DNA from: Archangium violaceum Cb vi76
Lineage (GTDB): Bacteria > Myxococcota > Myxococcia > Myxococcales > Myxococcaceae
Reading direction: 5' to 3'
DNA length: 50,868 nucleotides
Assembly (NCBI RefSeq): GCF_000733295.1
Contig: NZ_JPMI01000273.1
Location: forward strand, 1-50,868
Both the position numbers and the translations under genes were made by a program. Below are positions 19,372 to 28,912 of the stretch, in pieces. Every line of letters starts with the position of its first letter. Position 1 is the first letter of the stretch. The notes beneath the pieces were generated by a model that saw nothing but the letters and a program-made list of their open reading frames with translations, did no database searches and was not told the origin of the DNA.

Positions 19372-21324
19372 CTACTTGCGGATGCGTCGCCGCTTCACGG
19401 TGATGTCCACGATGGGAGCGGGGCTCCCCTCCGTGCCCGGCGCCGGGGCCTTGCGCACCCCGAGCACCAGCAGGCTGTCCTCGACGCCTCGGATGCTCTG
19501 GATGGCGTCCGGGAAGCCGAGCTCCACCACCGGGCGTCCGTTGATGCGCACGATGGCGTCCCCCGTGGCGAGCCCCGCCTCCCACGCGCCTCCTCCCTCG
19601 AATACCTGGCCCACCACCAGCGCGTCCTCTCGCGGCGCCAGCACCGCGCCGATGCCCACCATGTCCACCTGCGGCTCCTCGCCTTCCTCCGTCTTCCTCA
19701 ACTCGAGGATCCGGGGGGCCGTGCTCTCGGGGCCCACGCGAATCCCCGAGATGATGCGGCTGTGGTGCCCCTCGGCGGAGACGTGCAGGGACATCTGCCC
19801 CGAGGGCAGTCCATCCAGCGTGAAGTGGCCCTCCGCGTCCGTGAGGGCGTCGTAGCGCACCGACAGCGCGCTCTCCGCGCCCATGCCCTCGACGGAGACG
19901 CGCGCGCGCTCCAGGGGCAGGTTCGTGCCCTCCTCCACCACCCGCCCCGTCATCTTCGCCCCTCGCCCGAGCGAGACGTCCGCCGTCACCGTCCCCGAGG
20001 CTCCTCGTGGCACCTCGACGTGGGTCTCGGACGGGGCGTAGCCGTACGCGGCCACCTGCACCACGTAGCCCCCGGTGGGCACTCCGGCCAGCTCGTAGTG
20101 GCCCCGCGCGTCGATGAACGAGAGCTGCGCGAAGGGGATTCGCTGGAGGGGCCCCCGCTTCGTGAACACGGCCAGGGTGAAGGAGGGCATGGGTTTGCCG
20201 GTGGCCGCGTCTCGCACCGTGCCCACCAGCTTCGCTCCCCGCGCGAGCGTCAGCACCAGGTCCTTCCTCCCCGCCGTCACGTCCTGGAGCTCTCCCGGCG
20301 CCAGCCCCATCAACCTCGCGGTGACGTCATAGAGCCCCGGCGCCACGCCTTCGATCGTGAAGCGCCCCTCGTCGTCCGTCACCTGCTCGTAGCCGTGCGC
20401 GTCTCCGTACTGCTTGGGCCATGCGCTCTCCGCGGACTCCACCGACACCAGCGCCCCCGCCACGGCCGTTCCACTTGCGTCCACCACCCGCCCCGCCAGC
20501 GACTCGTCCAGGGGGACGTCCCCGGAGCCCTCGTGCCTGCCCAGCTTCAACACCAGCCGGCGCGTCAGCAGGGTCCCCGCTGTCACCTCGGCCTGGGCGG
20601 AGGCGTGGGCCGGGTGGCGGGCCTCCACGATGGCGCCCTCGGGGCCGTGGAAGCGGAACTCCCCACTCGCATCCGACGTGTAACGGTCCGGCGTCGGGAA
20701 GAGCACCGACTCCCCGCTCCGGCCGGTGAGCACCCGCACCTGTGCTCCCGCCACCGGCTTCCCGTCCGGGCCTTCCACCCGCCCCAGCAGCTCCACCTCG
20801 GGCGTCAGGGCGAGCACGAGGTCCGAGAGGCGCTGGCCCGGCACGGCCGTGAAGCGGATGGGGCTCTGCCCCCACTCGGGGCCGAAGGGCAGGTAGCCCC
20901 GCGCCGTCACCACCGCGAGCTGCCACGTGCCCCCCGAGTACGGCACGAAGCGGAACCGTCCACTCGCATCCGTGCGCGTGGACGTGGCGCCTCCCGGGCC
21001 CGCGAAGGTCAGCTCCGCGCCCTCCACGCCATCTCCCGTGGTGGCCGAGATGACACGGCCCTCGAAGGCCCCGTGTGGCTCCGTCGAGCGCTCGGCATAC
21101 GTGGCCGGCACCAGGCGCGTGGGCGGGGCCGCCGTGGTGTGGGTGGGTTTCGGCTCCGGTGCCGTCTCCGTTGCCGTCGTGGCGGGAGCGGGCTTCTGGG
21201 CCGTGGCGCCTGGGGACCGCGTGGCCTGGGGGTCCGGTCCGCCCCGTCCCCCGAGGACGAGCAGCAGGCCTCCCAGGAGCACCAGCACGACGGCGAGCCA
21301 CCCGAATGTGCGCTTCCGATCCAT
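19372..21324 (-). CDS. Carboxypeptidase-regulatory-domain / PDZ membrane protein
   Basis: A 650-residue protein with one N-terminal transmembrane anchor (WLAVVLVLLGGLLLVLGG, about 9-26), then a Thr/Pro/Ala-rich linker, then at least five beta-sandwich repeats of the carboxypeptidase regulatory type. These are marked by phrases such as FEGRVISATTGDGVEGAELT, LLGRVEGPDGKPVAGAQVRV, LAGRVVDASGTAVAGALVSV and LVGTVRDAATGKPMPSF. A C-terminal PDZ domain follows (about 555-640, with GGAWEAGLATGDAIVRINGR). It has no catalytic motif and is probably a periplasmic or surface scaffold. The ceramidase-like gene follows in the same direction after 24 nt. It diverges from the glutathione S-transferase gene across 74 nt that contain a CTAG-type -10 box. 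Confidence 0.8.
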   Translation of the reverse strand: MDRKRTFGWLAVVLVLLGGLLLVLGGRGGPDPQATRSPGATAQKPAPATTATETAPEPKPTHTTAAPPTRLVPATYAERSTEPHGAFEGRVISATTGDGVEGAELTFAGPGGATSTRTDASGRFRFVPYSGGTWQLAVVTARGYLPFGPEWGQSPIRFTAVPGQRLSDLVLALTPEVELLGRVEGPDGKPVAGAQVRVLTGRSGESVLFPTPDRYTSDASGEFRFHGPEGAIVEARHPAHASAQAEVTAGTLLTRRLVLKLGRHEGSGDVPLDESLAGRVVDASGTAVAGALVSVESAESAWPKQYGDAHGYEQVTDDEGRFTIEGVAPGLYDVTARLMGLAPGELQDVTAGRKDLVLTLARGAKLVGTVRDAATGKPMPSFTLAVFTKRGPLQRIPFAQLSFIDARGHYELAGVPTGGYVVQVAAYGYAPSETHVEVPRGASGTVTADVSLGRGAKMTGRVVEEGTNLPLERARVSVEGMGAESALSVRYDALTDAEGHFTLDGLPSGQMSLHVSAEGHHSRIISGIRVGPESTAPRILELRKTEEGEEPQVDMVGIGAVLAPREDALVVGQVFEGGGAWEAGLATGDAIVRINGRPVVELGFPDAIQSIRGVEDSLLVLGVRKAPAPGTEGSPAPIVDITVKRRRIRK

Positions 21325-21398
21325 GGCACGGAAGGCTAGCGCAACCCCCGGGTCCTTCTTATAGCTTCGCGCCGCTTCACTCCCCAGGAGGCACTTTC

Positions 21399-22019
21399 AT
21401 GAAGGTCTACGGTCATCCGTTCAGCACCTGTACCCGCAAGGTCCTCACCACGCTCGCGGAGAAGGGCCACGAGGCCCAGTTCGTGATGGTGGATTTGACG
21501 AAGGGCGAGCACAAGGCGCCCCAGTACGTGGCCAGGCACCCCTTCGGTGTCATCCCCTTCTTCGAGGATGACGGCTTCACCATGTACGAGTCGCGCGCCA
21601 TCATCCGCTACCTCGACGCGAAGCTGCCGGGCGAGAAGCTCACCCCGAGCGATCTGCCCTCGCTGGGCCGCATGGAGCAGTGGCTCAGCGTCGAGCAGTC
21701 CTATTTCTCCCCGAGCAGCATGGCCATCATCATGGAGACGTTCTTCAAGCCGATGATGGGCGGTGGGAAGCCCGACATGGACAAGGTGAACAAGGGCCGT
21801 GACGGGACGGCGAAGGCGCTCGACGTCGTCGACCGCGCGCTCATGTCGCAGGCCTACCTCGCGGGCGACCGGTTCTCCCTCGCGGACATCTCCTGGATGC
21901 CCTACCTGCAGTACCTCTCGGCCACGCCCCACGGCACCCTCATCACCGAGCGTCCGCACGTGAAGTCGTGGTGGCAGCGCCTCAGCACCCGTCCCTCGTG
22001 GAAGAAGGTGAACGGCTAA
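21399..22019 (+). CDS. Glutathione S-transferase family protein
   Basis: A 206-residue cytosolic GST. The N-terminal thioredoxin-like domain begins MKVYGHPFSTCTRKVLTTL, with Ser/Cys at the catalytic position, and has the glutathione-binding cis-Pro and acid-Ser pair in HPFGVIPFFEDDGF and MYESRAIIRYL. The all-helical C-terminal domain holds AYLAGDRFSLADI, the usual N-capping motif. The layout resembles phi-class enzymes, which conjugate or reduce with glutathione. ATG 21399 has CAGGAGG 8 nt upstream; the longer open frame upstream is a shadow of the divergent gene. The only downstream feature before the convergent protease gene is the inverted-repeat element at 22032-22171. Confidence 0.93.
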   Translation: MKVYGHPFSTCTRKVLTTLAEKGHEAQFVMVDLTKGEHKAPQYVARHPFGVIPFFEDDGFTMYESRAIIRYLDAKLPGEKLTPSDLPSLGRMEQWLSVEQSYFSPSSMAIIMETFFKPMMGGGKPDMDKVNKGRDGTAKALDVVDRALMSQAYLAGDRFSLADISWMPYLQYLSATPHGTLITERPHVKSWWQRLSTRPSWKKVNG

Positions 22020-22031
22020 GCCAGCCGAAGT

Positions 22032-22171
22032 AAGTCCGTTCAGGGGTCTGTCCTCAGCTCGAAAGCAGGAGGGACCCCTCCGGGCCCGGTCTCGCCAGAC
22101 TTGTCCAACAACTGGACAAGTTCGTGACGAGCGCGCCCGGAAGGCGGACTCACTCACCCCTGAATGGACTT
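22032..22171. mobile_element. MITE-like element with 16-bp terminal inverted repeats
   Basis: AAGTCCGTTCAGGGGT at 22032-22047 and ACCCCTGAATGGACTT at 22156-22171 are inverted repeats matching at 15 of 16 positions. They enclose 108 bases with no open frame of note and a perfect central palindrome at 22099-22121. The element lies between two convergent genes. I see no clear target-site duplication, so transposition is inference; a pair of regulatory or terminator sites is the alternative. Confidence 0.45.
22099..22121. repeat. Perfect 9-bp inverted repeat (ACTTGTCCA-N5-TGGACAAGT)
   Basis: Nine-base arms around ACAAC form a symmetrical site. It could be an operator half-site pair, a hairpin terminator between the convergent GST and protease genes, or the core of the MITE-like element. 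It lacks a T-run, which argues against a classical terminator. Confidence 0.6.
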
Positions 22172-22261
22172 TGTTCCGATGGTTTGGTCCGCCGTCCCCG
22201 CTGTCCCCGCGCGGGGGGCCCGGCCCTGGATGAAGCCGGGCACCCCTTCCGCGTCACGGCG

Positions 22262-24718
22262 TCACGGGATGTCGCAGGCCCCGCCGCCGGTGCCGTCGTC
22301 GTAGCAGAAGTAGCCCGTCCGGCAGGTGCCCTGGCTTCCCATGCCCGAGCATGTCGCGAAACAGTAGGCACGGGTGCTGTCGGTGTTGGAGTAGCACCTG
22401 GAGCCCGCCGGACAGGCGGACTCGAGGCAGTCCTTCGTACAGTATCCGCCGGGGTAGCCCGAGGCGGCTGTCACGCACAGGCCCGCCGTGCCGCACTGCG
22501 AATCGCTGGTGCAGGGCTGTCCCACCACCGAGGCCGGCTCCTCTTCCGTGGACCGGTAGGGCACCAGGGTGAAGCTGACGTCCTTCACCAGTTGCTCCGT
22601 CTCCACCTCGATGGACTCCAGCTCGGTGGCGTCGCGCCAGAAGCCCACGCGCTCGCCCTCCTCGAAGAACTCGTTGTCCTCGTCATCGTCGATGGTGGCC
22701 AGCGCGTAGTACGTCCGTGGAGGAAGCTCGAGGGAGTAGCTGTAGCCGCCGCTCGCTGGCACCAGCGCCACCCCCGCATCGTCCACCTTCCACTCCCCGA
22801 ACAGATCCTTGTAGGCGAAGGCGATGACGGCGTCCTTGTCCTGCGTGGCGCCCACCCGGAACTTCACCAGCACGTCGGCGGAGCCCGTGCCGGTGGTGGC
22901 CCGGAGGGAGAGCTGGGCCACGTAGTTGCCGTCGGGCAGCGAGCCCGGGTTGACGTTCACCGTGAGCGGGACGGACTTGTAGGCGTCGATCGACAGCGTG
23001 CGGCTGGAGACGGACACCGCGGAGGCCTGAGCGCCGGTGACACCCACGCTCGCCTGGAGCGTGCCGCCGCCCACGTTGCGCACGGTGAGTTGCTGGGAGC
23101 CGCTTCCCGCGAAGGAGAGCTGGGTGGTGCTCACGCCGAGCCTGGGCGCCGCCTCCGGGCCGGTGGTGCCCTGGGCCCGCAGCACGGCGGCCTGGGCGTT
23201 GACGAGGCCCGCGCCACAGCCCTCGGTGCACTGGCTGGAGGTGTCGGCCGTCTCCTTGAGGATGGCCTCCACCTGGGCGGAGGTGAGCGCGGGGTTGACC
23301 GCCAACATCAGCGCCACGATGCCCGCCACGTGGGGGGCCGCCATGCTCGTGCCGTTGTACCAGTCATAGCCGGGCTGGTTCCGGGCGTCGGGCAGGGTGG
23401 AGAGGACCCCGTCCGGGTAGCTGTCGCCGTTGCGGTCCTCACTGGTCTGGCCCCCCGTGGCCATGACGTCCACCGGAGCGCCGTAGTTGGAGAAGCTGCT
23501 GCGCTTGCCGTTGAAGCGCACCGAGCCCACGCAGATGACGTTCTGCATGTTGCACGGGAAGGTGTTGGTGGCGTTCTGGTTCTCGTTGCCCGCGGCGATG
23601 ACGAAGATGGAGCCCCTCTCCACGCCCTGGTTGACGAGCTCCTGGACCGACTGGGGCGCGGTACCGGTGCCGCCCAGGCTCAGGTTGATGACACGCGCGG
23701 GCGTGGGGTTGGCGGGCACGCCGGGCACCGAGCCACCCGCGGCCCAGTTCATCCCCGCGGCGATGTCCGACAGCGAGCCGCCCGAGGCGCCCAGCACGCG
23801 CACCGGCTGCAGCTTGCCCTTCCAGGTGACGCCGGCCACGCCCAGCCCATTGTTGGACAGCGCGCCAATGGTGCCGGCCACGTGCGTGCCGTGGAACGAG
23901 GAGCCGCCGTTGGGCGAGTCCTTGCCCATGTCCGTCGGGTCGTTGTCGACGCCGTTGCCATCCCCCGCGTTGGCGGGGTCCGAGATGAGGTCCATGCCCG
24001 GGATGACGCGGGCGTCCAGGTCCGGGTGCCGGACGATGCCGGTGTCCACCACCGCCACCACCATGGAGTCCAGACCGGTGGTGATGTCCCAGGCGGCCGG
24101 CAGGTTCATGTTGGGGTAGTGCCACTGGCGGGAGTAGAGCGGATCATTCGGGACGGAGAAGGCCTTCACGCGCAGGTTGCTCTCCGCGTAGCGCACCCCG
24201 GGCACCGCCGAGAGCCTCTGGACGAGCGAGGTGTGCTCCTCGCTCGTCAGGGCGCGCACGGACGCCGTCCCCTGGGTGCCGGACTGCGCCTGCACGCCCG
24301 TGGGCTCGTAGCGGATGACGTGCAGGTGCTCGCTGATGTGGCCCTTGTGCACGGCGCGGTAGCCCGCCGCCCGCACCCGGGCGAGGACCGTCTCCACGGG
24401 CAGGTTCGCCTCGTCGAAGCGGACGATGACCTCTCCCGTGATGACGGACTCGCGCGCCGGGAGCGGGGTCGTGGGGTAACCGGTGCGCAGCACCCCCTTG
24501 GCGGCCAGGGCGCTGGCCACGGCCCGCGAGAGGTTTCGCGCACCCGCCTCCTCCAGAAGCGGAGCCCGGGTGATGGCCGCCCCGGCGGATTGTCCCTGGA
24601 ACGGAGTCAGGGCGCCTTGCACCGTGCCGGAGGAAGGGGGGGTCGAGGGCTCATCGTCGTCGAAGAGGGTACAGGCGGTGAGGCCCAATAGCCCCAGGAG
24701 CGCAAGGCGGCGGATCAT
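22262..24718 (-). CDS. Lipoprotein subtilisin-family (S8) serine protease with Cys-rich tail
   Basis: An 818-residue secreted protease. A lipoprotein signal (MIRRLALLGLLGLTAC) is followed by an inhibitor-like propeptide region (VRFDEANLPVETVLARVRAA) and a subtilase domain with Asp225 (AVVDTG), His276 (HGTHVAGTIGA) and Ser458 (GTSMAAPHVAG), all intact. A beta-rich segment follows. The C-terminal tail of about 85 residues has regularly spaced cysteines (PCTSDSQCGTAGLC, CTKDCLESACPAGSRC, ATCSGMGSQGTC), a pattern shared with the protein at 37556. The start at 24718 is set by the signal peptide and an AAAGGA site 5 nt upstream. The product is probably anchored at the outer membrane and may act in predation or protein processing (inference). 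Confidence 0.92.
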   Translation of the reverse strand: MIRRLALLGLLGLTACTLFDDDEPSTPPSSGTVQGALTPFQGQSAGAAITRAPLLEEAGARNLSRAVASALAAKGVLRTGYPTTPLPARESVITGEVIVRFDEANLPVETVLARVRAAGYRAVHKGHISEHLHVIRYEPTGVQAQSGTQGTASVRALTSEEHTSLVQRLSAVPGVRYAESNLRVKAFSVPNDPLYSRQWHYPNMNLPAAWDITTGLDSMVVAVVDTGIVRHPDLDARVIPGMDLISDPANAGDGNGVDNDPTDMGKDSPNGGSSFHGTHVAGTIGALSNNGLGVAGVTWKGKLQPVRVLGASGGSLSDIAAGMNWAAGGSVPGVPANPTPARVINLSLGGTGTAPQSVQELVNQGVERGSIFVIAAGNENQNATNTFPCNMQNVICVGSVRFNGKRSSFSNYGAPVDVMATGGQTSEDRNGDSYPDGVLSTLPDARNQPGYDWYNGTSMAAPHVAGIVALMLAVNPALTSAQVEAILKETADTSSQCTEGCGAGLVNAQAAVLRAQGTTGPEAAPRLGVSTTQLSFAGSGSQQLTVRNVGGGTLQASVGVTGAQASAVSVSSRTLSIDAYKSVPLTVNVNPGSLPDGNYVAQLSLRATTGTGSADVLVKFRVGATQDKDAVIAFAYKDLFGEWKVDDAGVALVPASGGYSYSLELPPRTYYALATIDDDEDNEFFEEGERVGFWRDATELESIEVETEQLVKDVSFTLVPYRSTEEEPASVVGQPCTSDSQCGTAGLCVTAASGYPGGYCTKDCLESACPAGSRCYSNTDSTRAYCFATCSGMGSQGTCRTGYFCYDDGTGGGACDIP

Positions 24719-24757
24719 ACGGGTCCTTTGGATGCGGGAAATGAGGTGGCGCGGGCC

Positions 24758-24763
24758 AGACGC
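24758..24763 (-). promoter_or_regulatory. Candidate -10 box of the protease gene
   Basis: On the minus strand TAGCGT occurs in the context TTCTAGCGTCTGG, about 40 nt before the start, with TGGACG 18 nt upstream as a weak -35. It belongs to a set of CTAG-containing sites seen before several genes here. Confidence 0.3.
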
Positions 24764-24931
24764 TAGAAGGTCATGAGTCGGTGCGTCCAGGGTGCCATCG
24801 GGTGCTCGAGGCTGTTCGTCCACGTCCGATGTTGCTCGCGCTCCGGGTCCTACCTGGCCGGTCGCCCGGCGGCCGCCAGTCCGTGAACGTGGACGCGGAC
24901 AAGAGCGTTTTCCGACGTTATCTTGGAGGTC

Positions 24932-27900
24932 ATGCCGAAGGCATTACCACAAAAGTCCACATCCCTGCCCGGCAAGTGGCTGCGGCACTGGCTCACCCGG
25001 GAACAGCTCCAGTTGCTCGCGGGGGATGACATCTACTCCCAGGGCGCGACCCTGGCCGGACACGGGGGGGTGCTCACCTGGTTCGCCGTGACGGACGTGC
25101 TGCACGGAGAGGTTCGCGGCCGGGGCCGGGGTCCTCTCCCGGTGACGGTCTCCGCGACCCAGCAGGGGCTGCTGGGCAACTGCCCGTGCTCCCGCTTCCG
25201 GTCCGCCGTCATCTGTCAGCACGTGGTGGCGCTCGGGGTGGCCGTGCTCGATGCCATTCGTCCCGAGAAGGGCGAGGAGGCTTCCGCCGGGCAGGAGGAG
25301 TCCCCGCCCTCCAGTCCCGAGGAGGTGACGGCCTGGATGGAGGCGCACCACGTCTCCCATCTGCGCGTCGTTCCCATCCTGGAACTGGACTCGCTCCTGC
25401 CCCGCGGCTTCGCCCTCTCCCACAGGTTCTACCTCCTGGGGAATGACCCGGTCGCTTCCATCCTGGACGGCTCACGGCCGCTCCCCGACGACTGGTCCGA
25501 GAAGGAGCGGGAGCTCTTCAAACGCGCCGCGTGGCTCCGGGCCCGCGTCGAGGCCCACCGGGTGAGCCTGGGGCTGGAACTGGAGCGCACCCGCCGCGGG
25601 TTTCCGCCTCCCACGGATGCGCGGCTCGAGCCCCTCGTGCCGCTGCTCCAGCGGGAGCGGGCCCGGGTCCGGGAGCACGCCGCTCCCCGCCTCCTGCCCG
25701 ACAACGAGCGTGTGCTCCACTTCCCGGAGAATCGCCCGGTCGCGCACGTGCACGAGTCCGGGTATGGGCGCTCCGGGACGCATGCTCATCCCGAGTACTC
25801 CGAGCACCAGTGCGCGCGGGTGGATCTGCCCTTGCTGCTCGAAGGGGACGAGGGCGCCCTCACGTGCTCGACGTGTGCTCGCAGCGGGCCGGCGCGCTGC
25901 GTTCACGCCCTCACCGCGATCGACGTGGTGCTCGCCGCGCTCGGGGACTCGCGGCGGGCGAAGGAGAACACACGGCTCGCCGAGCGGCTCTTCGTGGTGC
26001 CCGGCCAGCGGTTGCTGGCCGCCATGGACAAGGTGGGGCTCGGGCTCCGTACCCGCCAGGAGTCCGCTTCCACCCCCGCCCAGGTCAGCTTCCGCCTGGA
26101 GGGTTTCGCCGAGGGCGAGCCCCGGCTGCGGCCCTACCTCCACCGGCCGTTGAAGCGGGGCGGGCTGTCCAAGGGAGCGCAGGTGGCCCTGCGTGACGAG
26201 GCCGAGGCCCGGGCCGCGCTCGCTTCCCCCGAGGAGGTGGAGGCCTTCGAGCTGTGCCGCCTCTCGGCGCGGATGCTGCACGAGCCCGCGGATCGCCGGC
26301 GGTTGCTCGTCCAGGCGCTGAAGCTGCTCGAGCACCACCCCCGGCTGGTGTTCGAGGCGAATCCGGAGACACCGCTGAGGGTGCGCTCCGCGTCGCTGGG
26401 TTTCTCCATCGAGGAGGGCGAGGACGCGCGGGAGGGGCTCCGGGTACGCCCCACCTTCGGTGGAGAGCCGGTGCCCATGCGCATCCTCCAGGGGTTGATG
26501 GCGGGGCGGGCGCCGCTGCCCTGGCTGTACGTGGAGCGGGAGTTTCCGCGGGTGACGATGGTGTCCGCCTCGCCCGAGGCCCTGGCGGTGCTGACGCCGC
26601 TGGTGGAGTACGGGGGACATCTGCCCGCCTCGTCGCGCGCGGAGTTGCTGCACCGGCTCGGCGGGGTGGAGTCGGCCGTGCCCGTGTCCCTGCCCCCGGC
26701 GCTGGAGGCGCGCGAGGTCCCCGCCGTGCCCGGGCTGTTGCTGCGCCTGCGGCCCACGGGAGGGGAGACGTTGGAGGGCTCGTTGCTCGTCCGGCCCCTG
26801 CCCGAGGCTCCGCCGCTGGTGCCGGGCGAGGGCGCGGACGTCGTCCGGGGCCTGCGGGGCACGGAGCGGGTGAGGGCACGGAGGAACCTGGAGGCCGAGC
26901 GCGCCGAGGCGTCCGCGTTGCTGGAGCGGCTGGGCCTGCCGGTGGAGACGCGTGGCTACTTCACCCTGGAGGGCCCGGAGGCGGCGCTCGGCTTGCTGGA
27001 GCGGCTGGAGCCCCTGACGGGCCCCTCCCTGCGCGTGGAGTGGGAGGAGCGGCCGTGGAGCGTGGTGCGCTCGCCGGATGCACAGGGGCTGCGGGTGGAG
27101 GTGCTCCGGGAGCACGACTGGTTCGGCGTGCGGGGGGGCGTGGAGCTGGAAGGGGAGCGCGTGGAGCTGGCCCTGCTGCTGGATGCGATGCGGCGCGGGC
27201 ACCATTACGTGCCGCTGGCGCCGGGCCGCTGGATGCGGCTCACCGAGAGACTGCGCCAGCAACTCGCGCCCCTGGCGGACCTGGCGCACCCCTCACACGG
27301 CAAGTGGGAGGTGAGCGCGGCGGCGGCGCCCACGCTGGACGGGCTGGCGGAAGCGGGCGCGACGGTGGAGGCTCCCCCGGACTGGCGCCACCTGGCCGGG
27401 CGCATCCGCGAGGCCCAGAAGATGAAGGTGCCGGTGCCCCACGCCCTGAAGGCCCGGCTGCGCGACTACCAGCGCGAGGGCTTCGTGTGGATGGCGCGGC
27501 TGGCGGCCTGGGGTGGGGGCGGGTGCCTCGCGGACGACATGGGGCTGGGCAAGACGCTGCAGACGCTCGCGCTGCTGTTGCACCGCGCGGAGGCCGGCCC
27601 GGCGCTGGTGGTGGCGCCCACCTCGGTGTGCTTCAACTGGATGCGCGAGGCGGCGCGCTTCGCTCCCTCGCTGAAGATGCACGGCTACCGCGAGGCGGAG
27701 CGCGAGGAGCTGCTCTCCGGCCTGGGCGCGGGTGACGTGGTGGTGGTGAGCTACACGCTGCTGATGCGCGATGCCGAGCGCTTCTCCGAGGTGTCCTTCG
27801 CCACGCTGGTGCTGGACGAGGCGCAGGCGGTGAAGAACCCGGACACGGCGCGGGCGAAGGCGGTAAGGGCGCTGAAGGCCGAGGCGCGCATCGCCCTCTC

Positions 27901-28912
27901 GGGCACGCCGGTGGAGAACCGGCTGTCGGAGCTGTGGAGTCTGTACCGGCTCGTCTTCCCGGGGCTGCTGGGCAGCCGCGAGTCCTTCCGGACGCGCTTC
28001 GCCGGGCCCATCGAGCGGACGAAGAATCCGGAGGCACGCGCGGCGCTGGCGCGGGTGGTGCGGCCCTTCCTGTTGCGGCGCACCAAGGCGGAGGTGGCGC
28101 GCGAGCTGCCCGCCCGCGTGGAGACGGTGGTGCCCATCACCCTCTCCGAGGGTGAGCGGCGGCTGTACGAGGACACGCGGCTGGCGGCGCTGGCGCGGCT
28201 GGCGGACGCGAAGGGCCCGAAGAAGCGTTTCGAGGTGCTGGCGGCGCTCACCCGGCTGCGGCTGGCGGCCTGTCACCCGCGGCTGGTGGATGGGGACTCG
28301 CCGCTGCCGTCCTCGAAGCTGGAGCGGCTGGTGGAGGTGGTGGAGGCGGTGCGCGCCGGGGGAGGGCGGGCGCTCGTCTTCAGCCAGTTCGTCAAGCACC
28401 TGGCGCTGGTGCGCGAGGCGCTGGAGGCGCGGGGTGTACCCATGCAGTACCTGGACGGCCAGACGCCCGCGGCCGAGCGGGAGACGCGGGTGGCGGCCTT
28501 CCAGCGGGGCGAGGGGGACGTCTTCCTCATCTCGCTCAAGGCGGGGGGCACGGGCCTCAACCTCACCGCGGCGGACCATGTGCTGCACCTGGACCCGTGG
28601 TGGAACCCGGCGGTGGAGGATCAGGCCACGGACCGGGCGCACCGCATCGGCCAGACGAAGCCCGTCACGGTGACGCGCCTCATCTCCGAGGGCACCATCG
28701 AGGAGGCCATCCTCGCGCTGCACGAGGAGAAGCGGGATCTGGCCAACAGCCTGCTGTCCGAGGCGGATGGGGCGGCGGCGCTGTCCACCGAGCAGTTGCT
28801 CGGGCTGCTGCGCTACGGGGCCGAGGGGGAGGACTCCTCCGCGCACCTGCTCTCCGCGCGTCCGGCCAGGGCACACGGTGTCCCGGCGGAGCGGGGCCTG
28901 TCACCGGGGTGA
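24932..28912 (+). CDS. SWIM zinc-finger SNF2-family helicase
   Basis: About 1326 residues. The N-terminal region has a SWIM-like zinc finger, CPCSRFRSAVICQHVVALG (about 84-102), and a second Cys/His set, CSTCARSGPARCVHALTAI (about 311-329). A long middle region is followed by the helicase core: Walker A DDMGLGKTLQT (about 868), DEAQAVKN (about 962), SGTPVENRLSELWSL, then helicase-C motifs VFSQFVKHL, LISLKAGGTGLNLTAADHV and DPWWNPAVEDQATDRAHRIG. It is an ATP-dependent DNA or RNA-polymerase remodeller of the RapA/HepA type; the exact role is unknown. TTG 24923 and ATG 24932 are the possible starts; the GGAGG is only 2 nt from the ATG, so the start is uncertain. Its last 12 nt overlap the convergent deacetylase gene. 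Confidence 0.92.
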   Translation: MPKALPQKSTSLPGKWLRHWLTREQLQLLAGDDIYSQGATLAGHGGVLTWFAVTDVLHGEVRGRGRGPLPVTVSATQQGLLGNCPCSRFRSAVICQHVVALGVAVLDAIRPEKGEEASAGQEESPPSSPEEVTAWMEAHHVSHLRVVPILELDSLLPRGFALSHRFYLLGNDPVASILDGSRPLPDDWSEKERELFKRAAWLRARVEAHRVSLGLELERTRRGFPPPTDARLEPLVPLLQRERARVREHAAPRLLPDNERVLHFPENRPVAHVHESGYGRSGTHAHPEYSEHQCARVDLPLLLEGDEGALTCSTCARSGPARCVHALTAIDVVLAALGDSRRAKENTRLAERLFVVPGQRLLAAMDKVGLGLRTRQESASTPAQVSFRLEGFAEGEPRLRPYLHRPLKRGGLSKGAQVALRDEAEARAALASPEEVEAFELCRLSARMLHEPADRRRLLVQALKLLEHHPRLVFEANPETPLRVRSASLGFSIEEGEDAREGLRVRPTFGGEPVPMRILQGLMAGRAPLPWLYVEREFPRVTMVSASPEALAVLTPLVEYGGHLPASSRAELLHRLGGVESAVPVSLPPALEAREVPAVPGLLLRLRPTGGETLEGSLLVRPLPEAPPLVPGEGADVVRGLRGTERVRARRNLEAERAEASALLERLGLPVETRGYFTLEGPEAALGLLERLEPLTGPSLRVEWEERPWSVVRSPDAQGLRVEVLREHDWFGVRGGVELEGERVELALLLDAMRRGHHYVPLAPGRWMRLTERLRQQLAPLADLAHPSHGKWEVSAAAAPTLDGLAEAGATVEAPPDWRHLAGRIREAQKMKVPVPHALKARLRDYQREGFVWMARLAAWGGGGCLADDMGLGKTLQTLALLLHRAEAGPALVVAPTSVCFNWMREAARFAPSLKMHGYREAEREELLSGLGAGDVVVVSYTLLMRDAERFSEVSFATLVLDEAQAVKNPDTARAKAVRALKAEARIALSGTPVENRLSELWSLYRLVFPGLLGSRESFRTRFAGPIERTKNPEARAALARVVRPFLLRRTKAEVARELPARVETVVPITLSEGERRLYEDTRLAALARLADAKGPKKRFEVLAALTRLRLAACHPRLVDGDSPLPSSKLERLVEVVEAVRAGGGRALVFSQFVKHLALVREALEARGVPMQYLDGQTPAAERETRVAAFQRGEGDVFLISLKAGGTGLNLTAADHVLHLDPWWNPAVEDQATDRAHRIGQTKPVTVTRLISEGTIEEAILALHEEKRDLANSLLSEADGAAALSTEQLLGLLRYGAEGEDSSAHLLSARPARAHGVPAERGLSPG

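Noticed and set aside
22099-22121. Classical rho-independent terminator
   Set aside because: A perfect palindrome but no T-run and a modest GC stem; kept as a repeat instead.
22124-24691. Long plus-strand frame over the protease gene
   Set aside because: Antisense to the subtilase; composition typical of a shadow frame.
25472-28876. Long minus-strand frames over the SNF2 gene
   Set aside because: Shadows; the plus strand has the helicase motifs.
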